Assembly (NCBI GenBank): GCA_937907585.1
Contig: CALCVH010000026.1
Location: forward strand, 1 to 23,422
Origin: an uncultured Bacillota bacterium
Lineage (GTDB): Bacteria; Bacillota_I; Bacilli_A; Izemoplasmatales; UBA1188
Direction: 5' to 3'
DNA length: 23,422 nucleotides
The notes beneath the pieces were generated by a model, which saw only the letters and a program-made list of their open reading frames with translations, searched no databases and was not told the DNA's origin. Positions 16,401-23,422 of this stretch are shown here, in pieces. How positions within the stretch are numbered: position 1 is the stretch's first letter; every line of letters starts with the position of its first letter. Both the position numbers and the translations under genes were made by a program.

Positions 16401-16614
16401 CACAAGTTGCTTCTGTCACAGTAACCCATTCTCCAAATGAATGGCTGTGAGCTTCAGTAGTGGTTTCCTTTTCTTTACTTGTGGTAGACACGGTATTTTC
16501 TTTCGTCGTTGTATTAGAAGACTCTTTAGTCTTAGAATTACAACCACCGAGCAAAAATACACCAACAAATGCAATTATCATTAATGTGATAATAGAAAGT
16601 TTTTGTTTTTTCAT
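13417..16614 (-). CDS. Lipoprotein with cysteine-rich 40-residue repeats and a duplicated domain
   Basis: A 1065-residue surface lipoprotein. The lipobox LGGC gives lipidation at C25, followed by a Ser/Thr/Lys/Glu linker. It has two similar halves. Half one: three Cys repeats (58-199), a cap HNFDENETCTMC...KEL (200-218) and domain A (219-506). Half two: six repeats of exactly 40 residues (509-748), a cap HTFDENGNCTAC...KEL (749-767) and domain B (768-1065). Repeat pattern: H-x-(F/Y)-G-(D/E)-W...ATC...G-(L/S)-(K/R)-(K/R)-x-C-x-x-C...E-x-IPATG, with three Cys each. A and B are clearly homologous (for example NDWNYCNGFISQKFT and GTDVAKNATP in both) but match no family I know. SD AAGGAG. Probably glycan binding or adhesion; no enzymatic motif is visible. 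Confidence 0.8.
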   Translation of the reverse strand: MKKQKLSIITLMIIAFVGVFLLGGCNSKTKESSNTTTKENTVSTTSKEKETTTEAHSHSFGEWVTVTEATCGTEGLKKRTCECGEEETEVIPATGNHTYGDFVVIREATCEEEGLQRKTCSVCEDEVDETIPAKGHRYADEFTCHNRTCLDCDHVEKASTSHKWGEWVTVTDATCTEAGSKKRTCEVCAAEDVKEVVVDHNFDENETCTMCKKNVKELFISVPEGYSVTSSVNTGIYNVASTDADVFDFMIPGNILSALKEMGYSSLHVTLENIAPGLADSADKCKMILVAQDKPIYNEETAILYKDWKQFWDDGKKETIELDLNTYAGKDIYLRSNHCDAYPLSILVEEFIDYTAKETLLSNSNNCVVDYVEGKGWVLKPATEGAYYAKISKEVMSYFYNEGYREIRIGVINNLHVEGYSNPGNFVNSTICILPEKAEGGNDWNYCNGFISQKFTHDTETDKWFFTVDMTNEAYDFTKELEIYFVGTDVAKNATPYAYVTDVEFSKPHVWGDWTTETPATCGADGLMKRKCSDCGLEETEVIKATGEHSFGEWTVETPESCETDGLKKRVCTVCQKEETEVISAIGSHTYGEWTIETPATCGADGLKKHVCSVCQKEETEVIPATGEHTFGDWDVVTPAVCGEDGLKKHVCSVCQKEETEAIPATGEHTFGDWITVTPATCSAEGSRKHVCSTCQKEETETIPATGEHTYGEWVTVTPVTCGTDGLRKKVCSVCQAEETEDVTSTGLHTFDENGNCTACGKNYKELLVVAVSKEDGDNGHLKAGVVTSPRTGVYSITAEGNKGIFRITPSVLAYLKTIGYSSIEVTVYAEIPADYSDTKNIYIGAYLDTIENKEGDGKYIYYKSGKNFKKQGYTYTMTVDIDAYSTTGLYVQTNRCNVYPTLLKVSELYEYTKEELLVAQTNCEVVYHEDKGWTAKSTDGAAFYAKISQDVMKHYVDAGYKTLKIGVINNLGIEGYTNTGNFINSTVAILAKNTAGSNDWNYCNGFISQKFTLDNETNKWFFTIDLTDAEHDFTKELSIYFAGTDVAKNATPCAFITDIEFLTE
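14371..15090 (-). repeat. Tandem 120-nt coding repeats, six copies
   Basis: Six units of exactly 120 nt encode residues 509-748 of the lipoprotein. Two neighbouring units share a 35-nt exact stretch (14642-14676 and 14762-14796), so at least part of the array expanded recently or is kept similar by recombination. Confidence 0.9.
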
Positions 16615-16652
16615 TTTGTCTCCTTATTATGTAAATATATGTTTTTAAATAA

Positions 16653-18083
16653 TTAGTTATGAGGTATTACAAAAACGCCTTCACCTACGTTTAATTTAAT
16701 AGGTAGACTATTATTAGATAAATCAATAGTTGTTCTTTCGCCATTTTGATAAAGATCGGCCTTAGTAAAACCATTAAATTCCATATTTAAATTAACTTTT
16801 TTATTCAAATGAGTCTCATTATAATTAACAACCATGAATCCAGAATTACCTTTTTCATCTTTCATATAACCGATAATTATATCCTCATCAGATGTGACAT
16901 TCTTAATTCCAGATAATTTGTTTATTGAAAGAGGTGTAGTCATTGAATCGATTGTTTTATTGTAATAATCTGGGTCTTTTGATGTGTTGTTTGTTCCTAA
17001 AACAGGACAAACGCCTTGCCATCCGTCATTAAACTGCATATACACATTCGAGAATTTTCTTATTTCTTCATTTACTAGTTTACTATTTCTATATAAATCA
17101 GTTTGATTTCCATCTCTATCTATTAATGCGTATTGTCTATCCACAAATTCTCCTCCTACAGGAGGTGTTGCATAACAGAAATATGAAACGCTATCGTATC
17201 CAAACGCTAAAACAGTATATACTTGTAAACGAAGGTCTTCATAAGAAGGAATCCTATTTCTTTTTCCTGCTGCTGAACCATATGCCATTGATTGGATAAA
17301 GAAGTTTGATGTCAACTTGTAGTCGCTATCTCTTTTCGCAACTGAAAGATATTCTAAATTTTGTAACCAAGTTGTTTTTAGATAATATTCTGTTTTAGCA
17401 CCCTCGTTATAGAATAGAGGATAGTCATCACATGAGATCCAGTTGTATACATCGCTTTCAGCGTATATAGAATTAATATATTGTTGTTGAGCTTCAAGGT
17501 ATTCTTCATATGTGAATGAAGGAGTTCCCCAGTTATAACTAAGTGATGTAGTAGGATTTAAATTAACCAAAAACTCAACATTAGGATATTTTTCATGCAT
17601 CTTTTGTACAACAGGACCTATATCAACTAGTCCATCTGCATTGTTAATTGTATTTTTATAAATTACTGGTTCATCGTAATTAAATCCTACAAAAGATGGA
17701 TGTTTAACGTAACTTTCAATTACCGCATCAATTGATGGTAACGCTCTTGATACATCTACGAAAGCTTTAATGTCCAATTTATCACAAATAGAAAGTGCGG
17801 TCTCAATTCTTGATGATCCAACAGATCCAACATTTGTTCCTATTAAGAAAATATAATTAAAACCACAGTCCTTATATTCTTTAAATGCTTCTTCAGTTGG
17901 TTCAGGAGCGAACCATCCGTTTATAATAAATGGGTCTGCTTGAACATCATCATAATTAGGTAACATATTTTCTTCTCCTTTAGTCGTGCTTGATAAAGAT
18001 GTTTTATTACATCCAAGCGTCATTAATAAAACGTTTAACGTTAAAGTTCCACATAAAAATCTTTTAATAATATTCCTTTTCAT
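16653..18083 (-). CDS. Lipoprotein with a TIM-barrel glycosidase-like domain
   Basis: A 476-residue exported protein with a lipoprotein signal (hydrophobic core then TLGC, C25; the -3 Thr is slightly atypical). The central region reads like a clan-A type TIM barrel: INGWFAP, CGFNYIFL, KAFVDVSR, FVGFNYDEP (131-139, candidate acid E138), EFLVNLNP, WISCDDYP (215-222) and SVSYFCYATP (298-307). A beta-sandwich with GFMVVNYN ends the protein, as in GH5/GH42-like enzymes. I cannot assign a GH family. SD AAAGGAGG. It follows the permease genes by 24 nt and precedes the repeat lipoprotein, so first cleavage of the glycan at the surface is its likely role. Confidence 0.65.
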   Translation of the reverse strand: MKRNIIKRFLCGTLTLNVLLMTLGCNKTSLSSTTKGEENMLPNYDDVQADPFIINGWFAPEPTEEAFKEYKDCGFNYIFLIGTNVGSVGSSRIETALSICDKLDIKAFVDVSRALPSIDAVIESYVKHPSFVGFNYDEPVIYKNTINNADGLVDIGPVVQKMHEKYPNVEFLVNLNPTTSLSYNWGTPSFTYEEYLEAQQQYINSIYAESDVYNWISCDDYPLFYNEGAKTEYYLKTTWLQNLEYLSVAKRDSDYKLTSNFFIQSMAYGSAAGKRNRIPSYEDLRLQVYTVLAFGYDSVSYFCYATPPVGGEFVDRQYALIDRDGNQTDLYRNSKLVNEEIRKFSNVYMQFNDGWQGVCPVLGTNNTSKDPDYYNKTIDSMTTPLSINKLSGIKNVTSDEDIIIGYMKDEKGNSGFMVVNYNETHLNKKVNLNMEFNGFTKADLYQNGERTTIDLSNNSLPIKLNVGEGVFVIPHN

Positions 18084-18107
18084 ATTCCTCCTTTAATACT
18101 TATTAAA

Positions 18108-18965
18108 TTAACCTTTCAATCCACCAGCAGACATGCTTTCCATTATTGTTTTTGAGAACGCAACATAGATTAGAAGAACTACTCCTGTCGAGAAAGTCAT
18201 TGCCGCAAAAACATAAGGCATACTGTCAGGGTATTTTGATTGTATTCCTGTCAGTCCTAAAGCTACTGTAGGATAGTCATTTAAATATAAATAAGGTGTA
18301 TAATAATCATTCCAACATGATATAAAAGACATTATTGAAAGCGATATAAATATTGGTCTTGCCTGTGGAAGCATAACCCTTAAGAATACTTCTAGTTCTC
18401 CAGCACCATCTAAGTATGCTGCTTCAGCGTATTCCCACGGTATCGCTTGGAAAAAGTTTCTAAATAGCAGGAAACTAAATCCAAATCCACCAGCATTTAA
18501 TAAGAACACTCCCCAGAAAGTATTTAATAAATGTATGCTTTCTAAAAATCTATAAGTCATTGTTACTGATCCAATTGTAGGGACTACTAAAGTAACAATT
18601 GCTAAACTTGTTATTATTTTTTTGATAGCGAAATCGTATTTGGCGACTATATATCCAGATATTGCTGGAATGGATACAGAAATTAAAACTATTCCAACAA
18701 CGTATATTAGTGAATTTAAAATCATTCTAGGCATTGCGGTATGACCGCCAACCTTGTATGTGAATGCTGTTCTGTAGTTCTTTACAATCGCTTTAGTTGA
18801 GATATCAAAGAAATCAAAAGGTTTCTGTGAGAATGATGTTACAGATCTAAACGATCCAAAAAGCATCCACACCAATAAGAATATATAACTTGCTGAAAAT
18901 ATCATCATTATAGCGAAACAAATAATACGAAATACTCTATCTGATGCAGTTAATTTCTTGCCCAT
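18108..18965 (-). CDS. Carbohydrate ABC transporter permease, CUT1 MalG type
   Basis: Inner-membrane permease with about six transmembrane segments. The EAA loop, contact site for the ATPase, is EYAEAAYLDGAGELEVFLRV followed by MLPQARP. NSLIYVVGIVLISV and the C-terminal MSAGGLKG are typical of MalG-like subunits. The frame can be opened from a TTG at 18977, but that codon directly abuts the strong SD GGAGGAGG. The ATG at 18965 lies 12 nt after it and one base after the MalF-type stop, so 18965 is chosen (285 residues). It pairs with the upstream permease; no ATPase is encoded in this locus. Confidence 0.93.
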   Translation of the reverse strand: MGKKLTASDRVFRIICFAIMMIFSASYIFLLVWMLFGSFRSVTSFSQKPFDFFDISTKAIVKNYRTAFTYKVGGHTAMPRMILNSLIYVVGIVLISVSIPAISGYIVAKYDFAIKKIITSLAIVTLVVPTIGSVTMTYRFLESIHLLNTFWGVFLLNAGGFGFSFLLFRNFFQAIPWEYAEAAYLDGAGELEVFLRVMLPQARPIFISLSIMSFISCWNDYYTPYLYLNDYPTVALGLTGIQSKYPDSMPYVFAAMTFSTGVVLLIYVAFSKTIMESMSAGGLKG

Positions 18966-18966
18966 A

Positions 18967-19932
18967 TTAGTATTCAACCTCCTCCGCTATCTTACTCATC
19001 GAATAACGGAAAGTAAGAATTAGAATTGAACCAAATACCGCAATCAATACACCTATAGCGTTTACTACAGTGTTTTGAGAGTCCATCTTTACTGTTTGTG
19101 TAATCATCAAACCTAATGTAGACGCTCTTTCCTTTGTTCCATCTGTGAGTAGTAGTGATGGTATTAACCAACTGAATACTGATGCGAGTAAAGTTATTGA
19201 AATAGTTGTGATTGTTGGCCATAATAATGGAACACATATTTTAATAAATTGTTTAAACTGAGATGCGCCATCTATTTCTGCGCTTTCAAAAATGCTTTTA
19301 GGAAGACGTGACATCGCAGATGAGAAATAAATTAAATTTCCATTAACACCAGTCCAAACGCTGAATATAAGAATGGTTGGCCACATCGTTTTATCGTTTC
19401 CTAGGAATCCTCCAACAGGAATTATTCCTGTATCAAATTGGGTTCCATCTCCAGCTAATCCTAAAATACTTAAGAATTTAACTATAATACCTGTTGAATT
19501 GTCTAAAGCCATTCTAAATACTAAACACAAAATTACTGTAGATATTACCGATGGTAAAAATAGAGCGATTCTAAAGAATCTATGAAGAAACACCTTCTTA
19601 AAAATAGCGTATGAAAATAACAATGTTAAAGGTAAATTTATAAGTAATGAAAGTGGTATTAGTGATAGAGAATTAAGCAAAGCGTAATGATTTAATATTC
19701 CTCTATCTTTCATTCCAAATAGAATTCTTATCGCTTCAGCGTAATTATCAAAGTGCACAAAAGATCTCGCTCCAGTTACACTGTACGAATAAAAAGAATC
19801 TATGAATGTACCAATATTCATTCCAACCCAAAATATAAGAAAATGAAGAATCGGCCAAGCCAAGAATCCATAGATAAATATCCTTCTTTTTGTTTTAATA
19901 GACATTTTTTTCTTTTTAGTATCCGATTTCAT
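18967..19932 (-). CDS. Carbohydrate ABC transporter permease, CUT1 MalF type
   Basis: A 321-residue membrane permease. A lysine-rich cytoplasmic N-terminus (KKKKMSIKTKRR) precedes about six transmembrane segments. The EAA loop is SAEIDGASQFKQFIKICVPL followed by LWP (217-239), and LFLPSVISTVI is a typical MalF/UgpA-type segment. It is shorter than E. coli MalF because the large periplasmic insert is absent, as usual in Gram-positives. The ATG at 19932 has only a weak GGAT ribosome site. It lies 18 nt after the binding-protein gene and forms one importer with the genes either side. Confidence 0.93.
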   Translation of the reverse strand: MKSDTKKKKMSIKTKRRIFIYGFLAWPILHFLIFWVGMNIGTFIDSFYSYSVTGARSFVHFDNYAEAIRILFGMKDRGILNHYALLNSLSLIPLSLLINLPLTLLFSYAIFKKVFLHRFFRIALFLPSVISTVILCLVFRMALDNSTGIIVKFLSILGLAGDGTQFDTGIIPVGGFLGNDKTMWPTILIFSVWTGVNGNLIYFSSAMSRLPKSIFESAEIDGASQFKQFIKICVPLLWPTITTISITLLASVFSWLIPSLLLTDGTKERASTLGLMITQTVKMDSQNTVVNAIGVLIAVFGSILILTFRYSMSKIAEEVEY

Positions 19933-19950
19933 TTTGTTTAATCCAATTAA

Positions 19951-21399
19951 TTAATTTTCAAATGTTTTAAAGTAATCTTTCCAATCTGTATATTGTTTGT
20001 TGTATATTTCTTCGATAATTGATCTTGCGATAGTAGGTGTATATTCAGTAGTCGCAAGTTTAACAAATGGTGTTGTTACATTTAAGTTTAATGCTCCAGA
20101 AAGTGAAGCTTTCTTATCAGATGCTGATACAGCGTGTGAGGAACGATCCATTGCTTCTGCTACTTCTTTTGCGAAAGGAGATAAAGAATCAGTTTTCATC
20201 TTGTACTTTAATGCAGTAGGAACTCCAGTATAAGATTGGAATACTTGAGATCTTTCTTCAGTAGCTAAATATTTTAAGAATGCTTTTGCTAAATCAACAT
20301 CGTTGTTCTTTCCGTTTCTCGCTATTACAAAGAATTCAGCTGGCGAATTAATATAAACAGTCTCCTTGCTTCCTGCATTAACAATTGGTAATGTAGCGTA
20401 ATGATAGAAATCAACTTCTGATTCTTCTATTTGCTCACGCATTTCATTTTCAAACCATGCTGCAGAAATAGTGAAAACTGATAATCCATTTAAGAATTTT
20501 TGTTCCGCCATTAAGTTAGAATGACTTGTTGAATCCGCAAAAGAGTTTCCAGGGAAATAATTTCCATTTGAATTCTTAGTTGGATTTAATAGTTTTGCTA
20601 CACAATCCATCGCTTGAATAGCTCCATCATTAACTAATAAATCTTTGTTGTTTTGACCAGTAACTTGTTCAGTTGTTTGATTCCAATATGCATAATATCC
20701 TTCTGGATCTATTTGAGCCCATAAACTTTCAAATACATAGCCCATATCTCCGACTGATCCGCCCCAACTCATAGGTACAACTTGTTGTCCTAAAGCTACC
20801 TTCTTCCAATTGTTATTAACTGAATAACACATATCTAGTAATCCTTGGAAAGTAGTTGGGAAGGTTCCTTTAGTAAATTCTCCATATGATGGAATATCAT
20901 TAATATAATTCGCATTATAAACAAGTCCTGTAGGAGCGTAGTTATATGGCATTATGTATCTTTTTCCATCGATTACACCGACCTGTTCCATGGCTTCAGC
21001 AAAATTGAAACCGCAATCATCTAATGAATATATTTTGTCTTGCATTGCCCATCTTACCCATTGGTGTTGTGCTGCAAAACTAAAATAAATATCAGATCCG
21101 CTTCTGGCGTCTATGAAAGTTTCTAGACCTTCATTTAGTGTTTCATCTGCTTTGATAGTGATTTTGGCTCCAGTACCTGCATTAAAGTTTCTTGCGGCGT
21201 CTCTTAACCAATCAACACCAACTCCTTTATCAAGAGCGGTTACTTCAAGGGTTTTACCTTCTCTATCACCATACACATCTTTCATGCTTCCTTCTGGTAC
21301 AAGTGATATTGGTTCTGGTTCTGTTTGAGCACAACCAAATAATGAAAATACAATTATTGATGAAACAAATAATACAAATAATCTTTTAAATATATTCAT
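19951..21399 (-). CDS. Extracellular sugar-binding lipoprotein of a CUT1 ABC importer
   Basis: A 482-residue family-1 solute-binding protein. The lipobox LFGC gives lipidation at C23. The start of the mature domain, GKTLEVTALDKGVGVDWLRDAARNF, is the usual first strand and helix. FAQHQ/YSLDD-like and KRYIMPYNYAPTGLVYN stretches follow, and the later SAAWFENEM and AKAFLKYLATEERSQVFQSYTGVPTA region is typical of sugar-binding proteins. SD AGGAGG. It is first of the transporter trio (binding protein, MalF type, MalG type). Size and context favour an oligosaccharide ligand; its identity cannot be read from the sequence. Confidence 0.93.
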   Translation of the reverse strand: MNIFKRLFVLFVSSIIVFSLFGCAQTEPEPISLVPEGSMKDVYGDREGKTLEVTALDKGVGVDWLRDAARNFNAGTGAKITIKADETLNEGLETFIDARSGSDIYFSFAAQHQWVRWAMQDKIYSLDDCGFNFAEAMEQVGVIDGKRYIMPYNYAPTGLVYNANYINDIPSYGEFTKGTFPTTFQGLLDMCYSVNNNWKKVALGQQVVPMSWGGSVGDMGYVFESLWAQIDPEGYYAYWNQTTEQVTGQNNKDLLVNDGAIQAMDCVAKLLNPTKNSNGNYFPGNSFADSTSHSNLMAEQKFLNGLSVFTISAAWFENEMREQIEESEVDFYHYATLPIVNAGSKETVYINSPAEFFVIARNGKNNDVDLAKAFLKYLATEERSQVFQSYTGVPTALKYKMKTDSLSPFAKEVAEAMDRSSHAVSASDKKASLSGALNLNVTTPFVKLATTEYTPTIARSIIEEIYNKQYTDWKDYFKTFEN

Positions 21400-21411
21400 A
21401 ATTTTGCCCTC

Positions 21412-23422
21412 CTAACACTCTTTCTTCTTTTTAATAAATAAAACAGCTGTTCCTAAGAATAGGAGTATTAAATTTCCGCTTATTAATGTAGATTTACATC
21501 CTTTTTTAGTTGTTTCGTTATTTGATTCTTTTTGTTTTTCAGTAGGGTTTCCAACAGTTACACTTACTTCATTTGAATAGAATGTTCCAAAACTATTTGT
21601 GACGCTCGCTCTTAAAGTAACAACGCCATCTTTTAATCCTGTAATATATCCGTCTTCATCGATAGTTGCGTAATCTTTTCCAGACACAATTTCATAAGTT
21701 ATATCTTTACTATCATAGAATTTTCCTACAACTTTAACTTTTGTTCCTAAAGAATCATTAACTTTAATTGAAGTTAAATTAAGGTTTGTAGATAAAGTTA
21801 TTGTCACTGGACTTTCTTTAGATTTATTTATTGGTTCTACTTTTAAACTTACATTATCGCTATAGTCATGGAAGAATAGTCCAAACCAGCTACCGAAATT
21901 ACAGTTCGCAGAAGAAATATAACTACCTTCTCCAATCTTTTCATTATTAACTAGTAATTCAGCGTAATAACCGCTTTTTAATCCATCGACATAGTAAGGT
22001 ATAGTTTTAATTTGAATAGTAAATGCTTCATTGCTTTTAATAGATGATGGTAATTCTTCATCAACATATATTCTTGATGCGGTTCCTATTTTTATACTGC
22101 TAGTAGTGAACCAGAAATAAATTCCTCCATTTTGATATGAACTAGAATTTCCGTTTACCATAAAATAGAATGAGAATCTATTTACATCATTAACTGTAAG
22201 TTTTGCGTTTACTCCATCTAATGTTTTATCTGTTCTAGCGAACACTAAGTTGCTTTCTTTAGACCAGTCAAATTCTTTATCTGAATCGCCAACAAATGTT
22301 ATCCCATCTTCTATAGGAACAACGTCACTTATATCGCTTATTGTATAATCTTCAGCTAATACCTTTTTCGCTTCAACAAACTTCGCAGTATCAAATACTA
22401 ATTTTCCGCCTTTAATTTCATCCTGCCCTCTATATACACTTCCATAATTAAGTGTGAAGGCTATAGGTGCTACATTTCCGTTTTCATCCATATAATCGCT
22501 TGCTTGAGTTCTGATTTCATTCCAATCTCCCATTTTTAAGCTTAATCCGCTAACCATTGTTTCCGCTTCCCATACTCTTGGATTTAAAGATGATGTAATC
22601 CAAAGAGTAAACGATGGGTCAATTGTCTCAGAAAAATAAATCTTAAATACTAATTCATCATCAGGATTAAATGTGACGTCATCACGGAATTTAAACATTA
22701 CAGACGCATAGAACAATCCAGGTGTTGTTTCCCAAGATAATTCATATCCACCTTTCAAAGATCCGCTTGGAGCGCTAGATTCATCAACAAATCTTCCTAT
22801 AATTCCACCACTATAATTAGTGTTCCAAGATATTCCATCATCATTATTAATCGCAGCTTCAACATAGCTTTGTCCGCCTAAACGCATAACTGAACTATTT
22901 GTGAAATCTGATAATAGATCTTCATCCATTTCATATTCTGGGAAGTTTATTTCTCTATTGCTTCTTGAAACTTCATATTTTTCACCGTTCCAAGTTATTG
23001 TAAAAGTACGCGCGAACACTAATCTTATATCTCCGTTTTTAAATTCTGTTCCTTCTGGAATAACAATAGATGAGCCTTCAATTAAGTAGTATCCAGTAAA
23101 ACAGAATGCATTTTTAATATCCATACCCTGTATAACAGCGCCATTTACGCTTGACATCTGTTCGCCATTAATAGTAACCTGTTCCGCAAGTTTCTTTGTC
23201 GCACCATCAGGGCTTGTCCAGTTTGTATATCCTGTAGGGCAGTCATTTCCTTCTATTGTTGACATCAACATAAATAATTGAGTATTCGTTGTGCTATGAG
23301 GATGAATCATAACAGAATCAACTTCATAATAAGCAACATTTTCACTTTCGGATGAAACAAGGAATTTTTCACCATTATATTCAATAGTAAATGTATATTT
23401 AAACATTAATGGATCAACGTCA
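21412..23422 (-). CDS. Large surface protein with Ig-like domain and KGCK C-terminal tail (5' end outside window)
   Basis: Partial gene. The first in-window Met is at 23406, but it has no ribosome site or signal peptide, and the frame stays open upstream (codons for DVDPL), so the true start lies outside. Visible parts, numbered from that Met: two copies of a repeat beginning FTIEYNGEKFLVS (about 5) and FTITWNGEKYEVS (about 134); a jelly-roll-like carbohydrate-binding-type region (about 180-350); a LamG-like beta domain (about 375-530); a Big_2-type bacterial Ig domain (about 535-615, DEDGYITGLKDGVVTLRASV); a Gln/Asn/Thr/Lys linker; and the tail KKGCKSTLISG (634-644) with a hydrophobic segment and KKKKEC end. 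There is no LPXTG. It lies 12 nt before the binding-protein gene and is probably a surface glycan-binding protein. Confidence 0.75.
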   Translation of the reverse strand, partial: DVDPLMFKYTFTIEYNGEKFLVSSESENVAYYEVDSVMIHPHSTTNTQLFMLMSTIEGNDCPTGYTNWTSPDGATKKLAEQVTINGEQMSSVNGAVIQGMDIKNAFCFTGYYLIEGSSIVIPEGTEFKNGDIRLVFARTFTITWNGEKYEVSRSNREINFPEYEMDEDLLSDFTNSSVMRLGGQSYVEAAINNDDGISWNTNYSGGIIGRFVDESSAPSGSLKGGYELSWETTPGLFYASVMFKFRDDVTFNPDDELVFKIYFSETIDPSFTLWITSSLNPRVWEAETMVSGLSLKMGDWNEIRTQASDYMDENGNVAPIAFTLNYGSVYRGQDEIKGGKLVFDTAKFVEAKKVLAEDYTISDISDVVPIEDGITFVGDSDKEFDWSKESNLVFARTDKTLDGVNAKLTVNDVNRFSFYFMVNGNSSSYQNGGIYFWFTTSSIKIGTASRIYVDEELPSSIKSNEAFTIQIKTIPYYVDGLKSGYYAELLVNNEKIGEGSYISSANCNFGSWFGLFFHDYSDNVSLKVEPINKSKESPVTITLSTNLNLTSIKVNDSLGTKVKVVGKFYDSKDITYEIVSGKDYATIDEDGYITGLKDGVVTLRASVTNSFGTFYSNEVSVTVGNPTEKQKESNNETTKKGCKSTLISGNLILLFLGTAVLFIKKKKEC

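Noticed and set aside
18966..18977. TTG start for the MalG-type permease
   Set aside because: The TTG directly touches the Shine-Dalgarno sequence, leaving no spacing, while ATG at 18965 is well placed.
1..23422. TGA read as tryptophan (Mollicutes-type code)
   Set aside because: Trp residues in conserved motifs are TGG, and all genes are full length without internal TGA. No gene stops with TGA, but the sample is small.
5599..23422. CcpA cre sites in the glycan locus
   Set aside because: I found no convincing cre-like palindrome in the gaps; the locus promoter lies outside the window.

Overview
The window is low-GC DNA that looks like a Gram-positive Bacilli-type chromosome. Every gene I accept lies on the minus strand, so transcription runs from high to low coordinates. 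AAAGGAG-type ribosome sites are frequent, and regulation includes a near-consensus CIRCE element. Other pointers are a ComK-like protein, a PucR-type regulator and several Gram-positive lipoproteins. Tryptophan is read from TGG, and every stop is TAA or TAG, so the code is the standard one. An uncultured host-associated Bacilli or Erysipelotrichia-like or Mollicutes-related lineage is my best guess; the genus is not recognisable from the sequence.

Right part (23422 down to 5599): one long run of eleven closely spaced or overlapping genes that looks like a Gram-positive glycan-utilisation locus. In transcription order it encodes: a cell-surface protein (cut by the window edge) with Ig-like domain and C-terminal anchor; a sugar-binding lipoprotein; two CUT1-type ABC permeases; a TIM-barrel lipoprotein of glycosidase type; a 1065-residue lipoprotein with cysteine-rich 40-residue repeats; a second surface protein with the same unusual KGCK-type C-terminal tail; a secreted metallo-beta-lactamase-fold protein; a cytoplasmic SGNH esterase; a GH106-like glycosidase; and a GH78-like (alpha-L-rhamnosidase-type) protein. 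The last three have no signal peptide. The simplest model is binding and first cleavage of a glycan at the surface, import of oligosaccharides, then deacylation and removal of rhamnose-like sugars inside the cell. The substrate is inferred, not shown. No ABC ATPase and no regulator is in the visible part of this run.

Left part (5598 down to 1): short housekeeping units. They are hsp20 under a CIRCE operator; a two-gene unit of a P-loop kinase and a PucR-type HTH protein joined by a TAATG overlap; a stand-alone MsmK/UgpC-type ATPase, which is the natural candidate to power the CUT1 permeases of the right part; a small ComK-like gene placed directly behind the ATPase's terminator; and pgk-tpiA, with its own promoter (containing a 9-2-9 palindrome) and a terminator near position 60-103.

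No RNA genes, insertion sequences, CRISPR arrays or origins were found. There is no gene-free stretch above 300 bases; the largest gap (5464-5598) holds the hsp20 promoter and CIRCE element.
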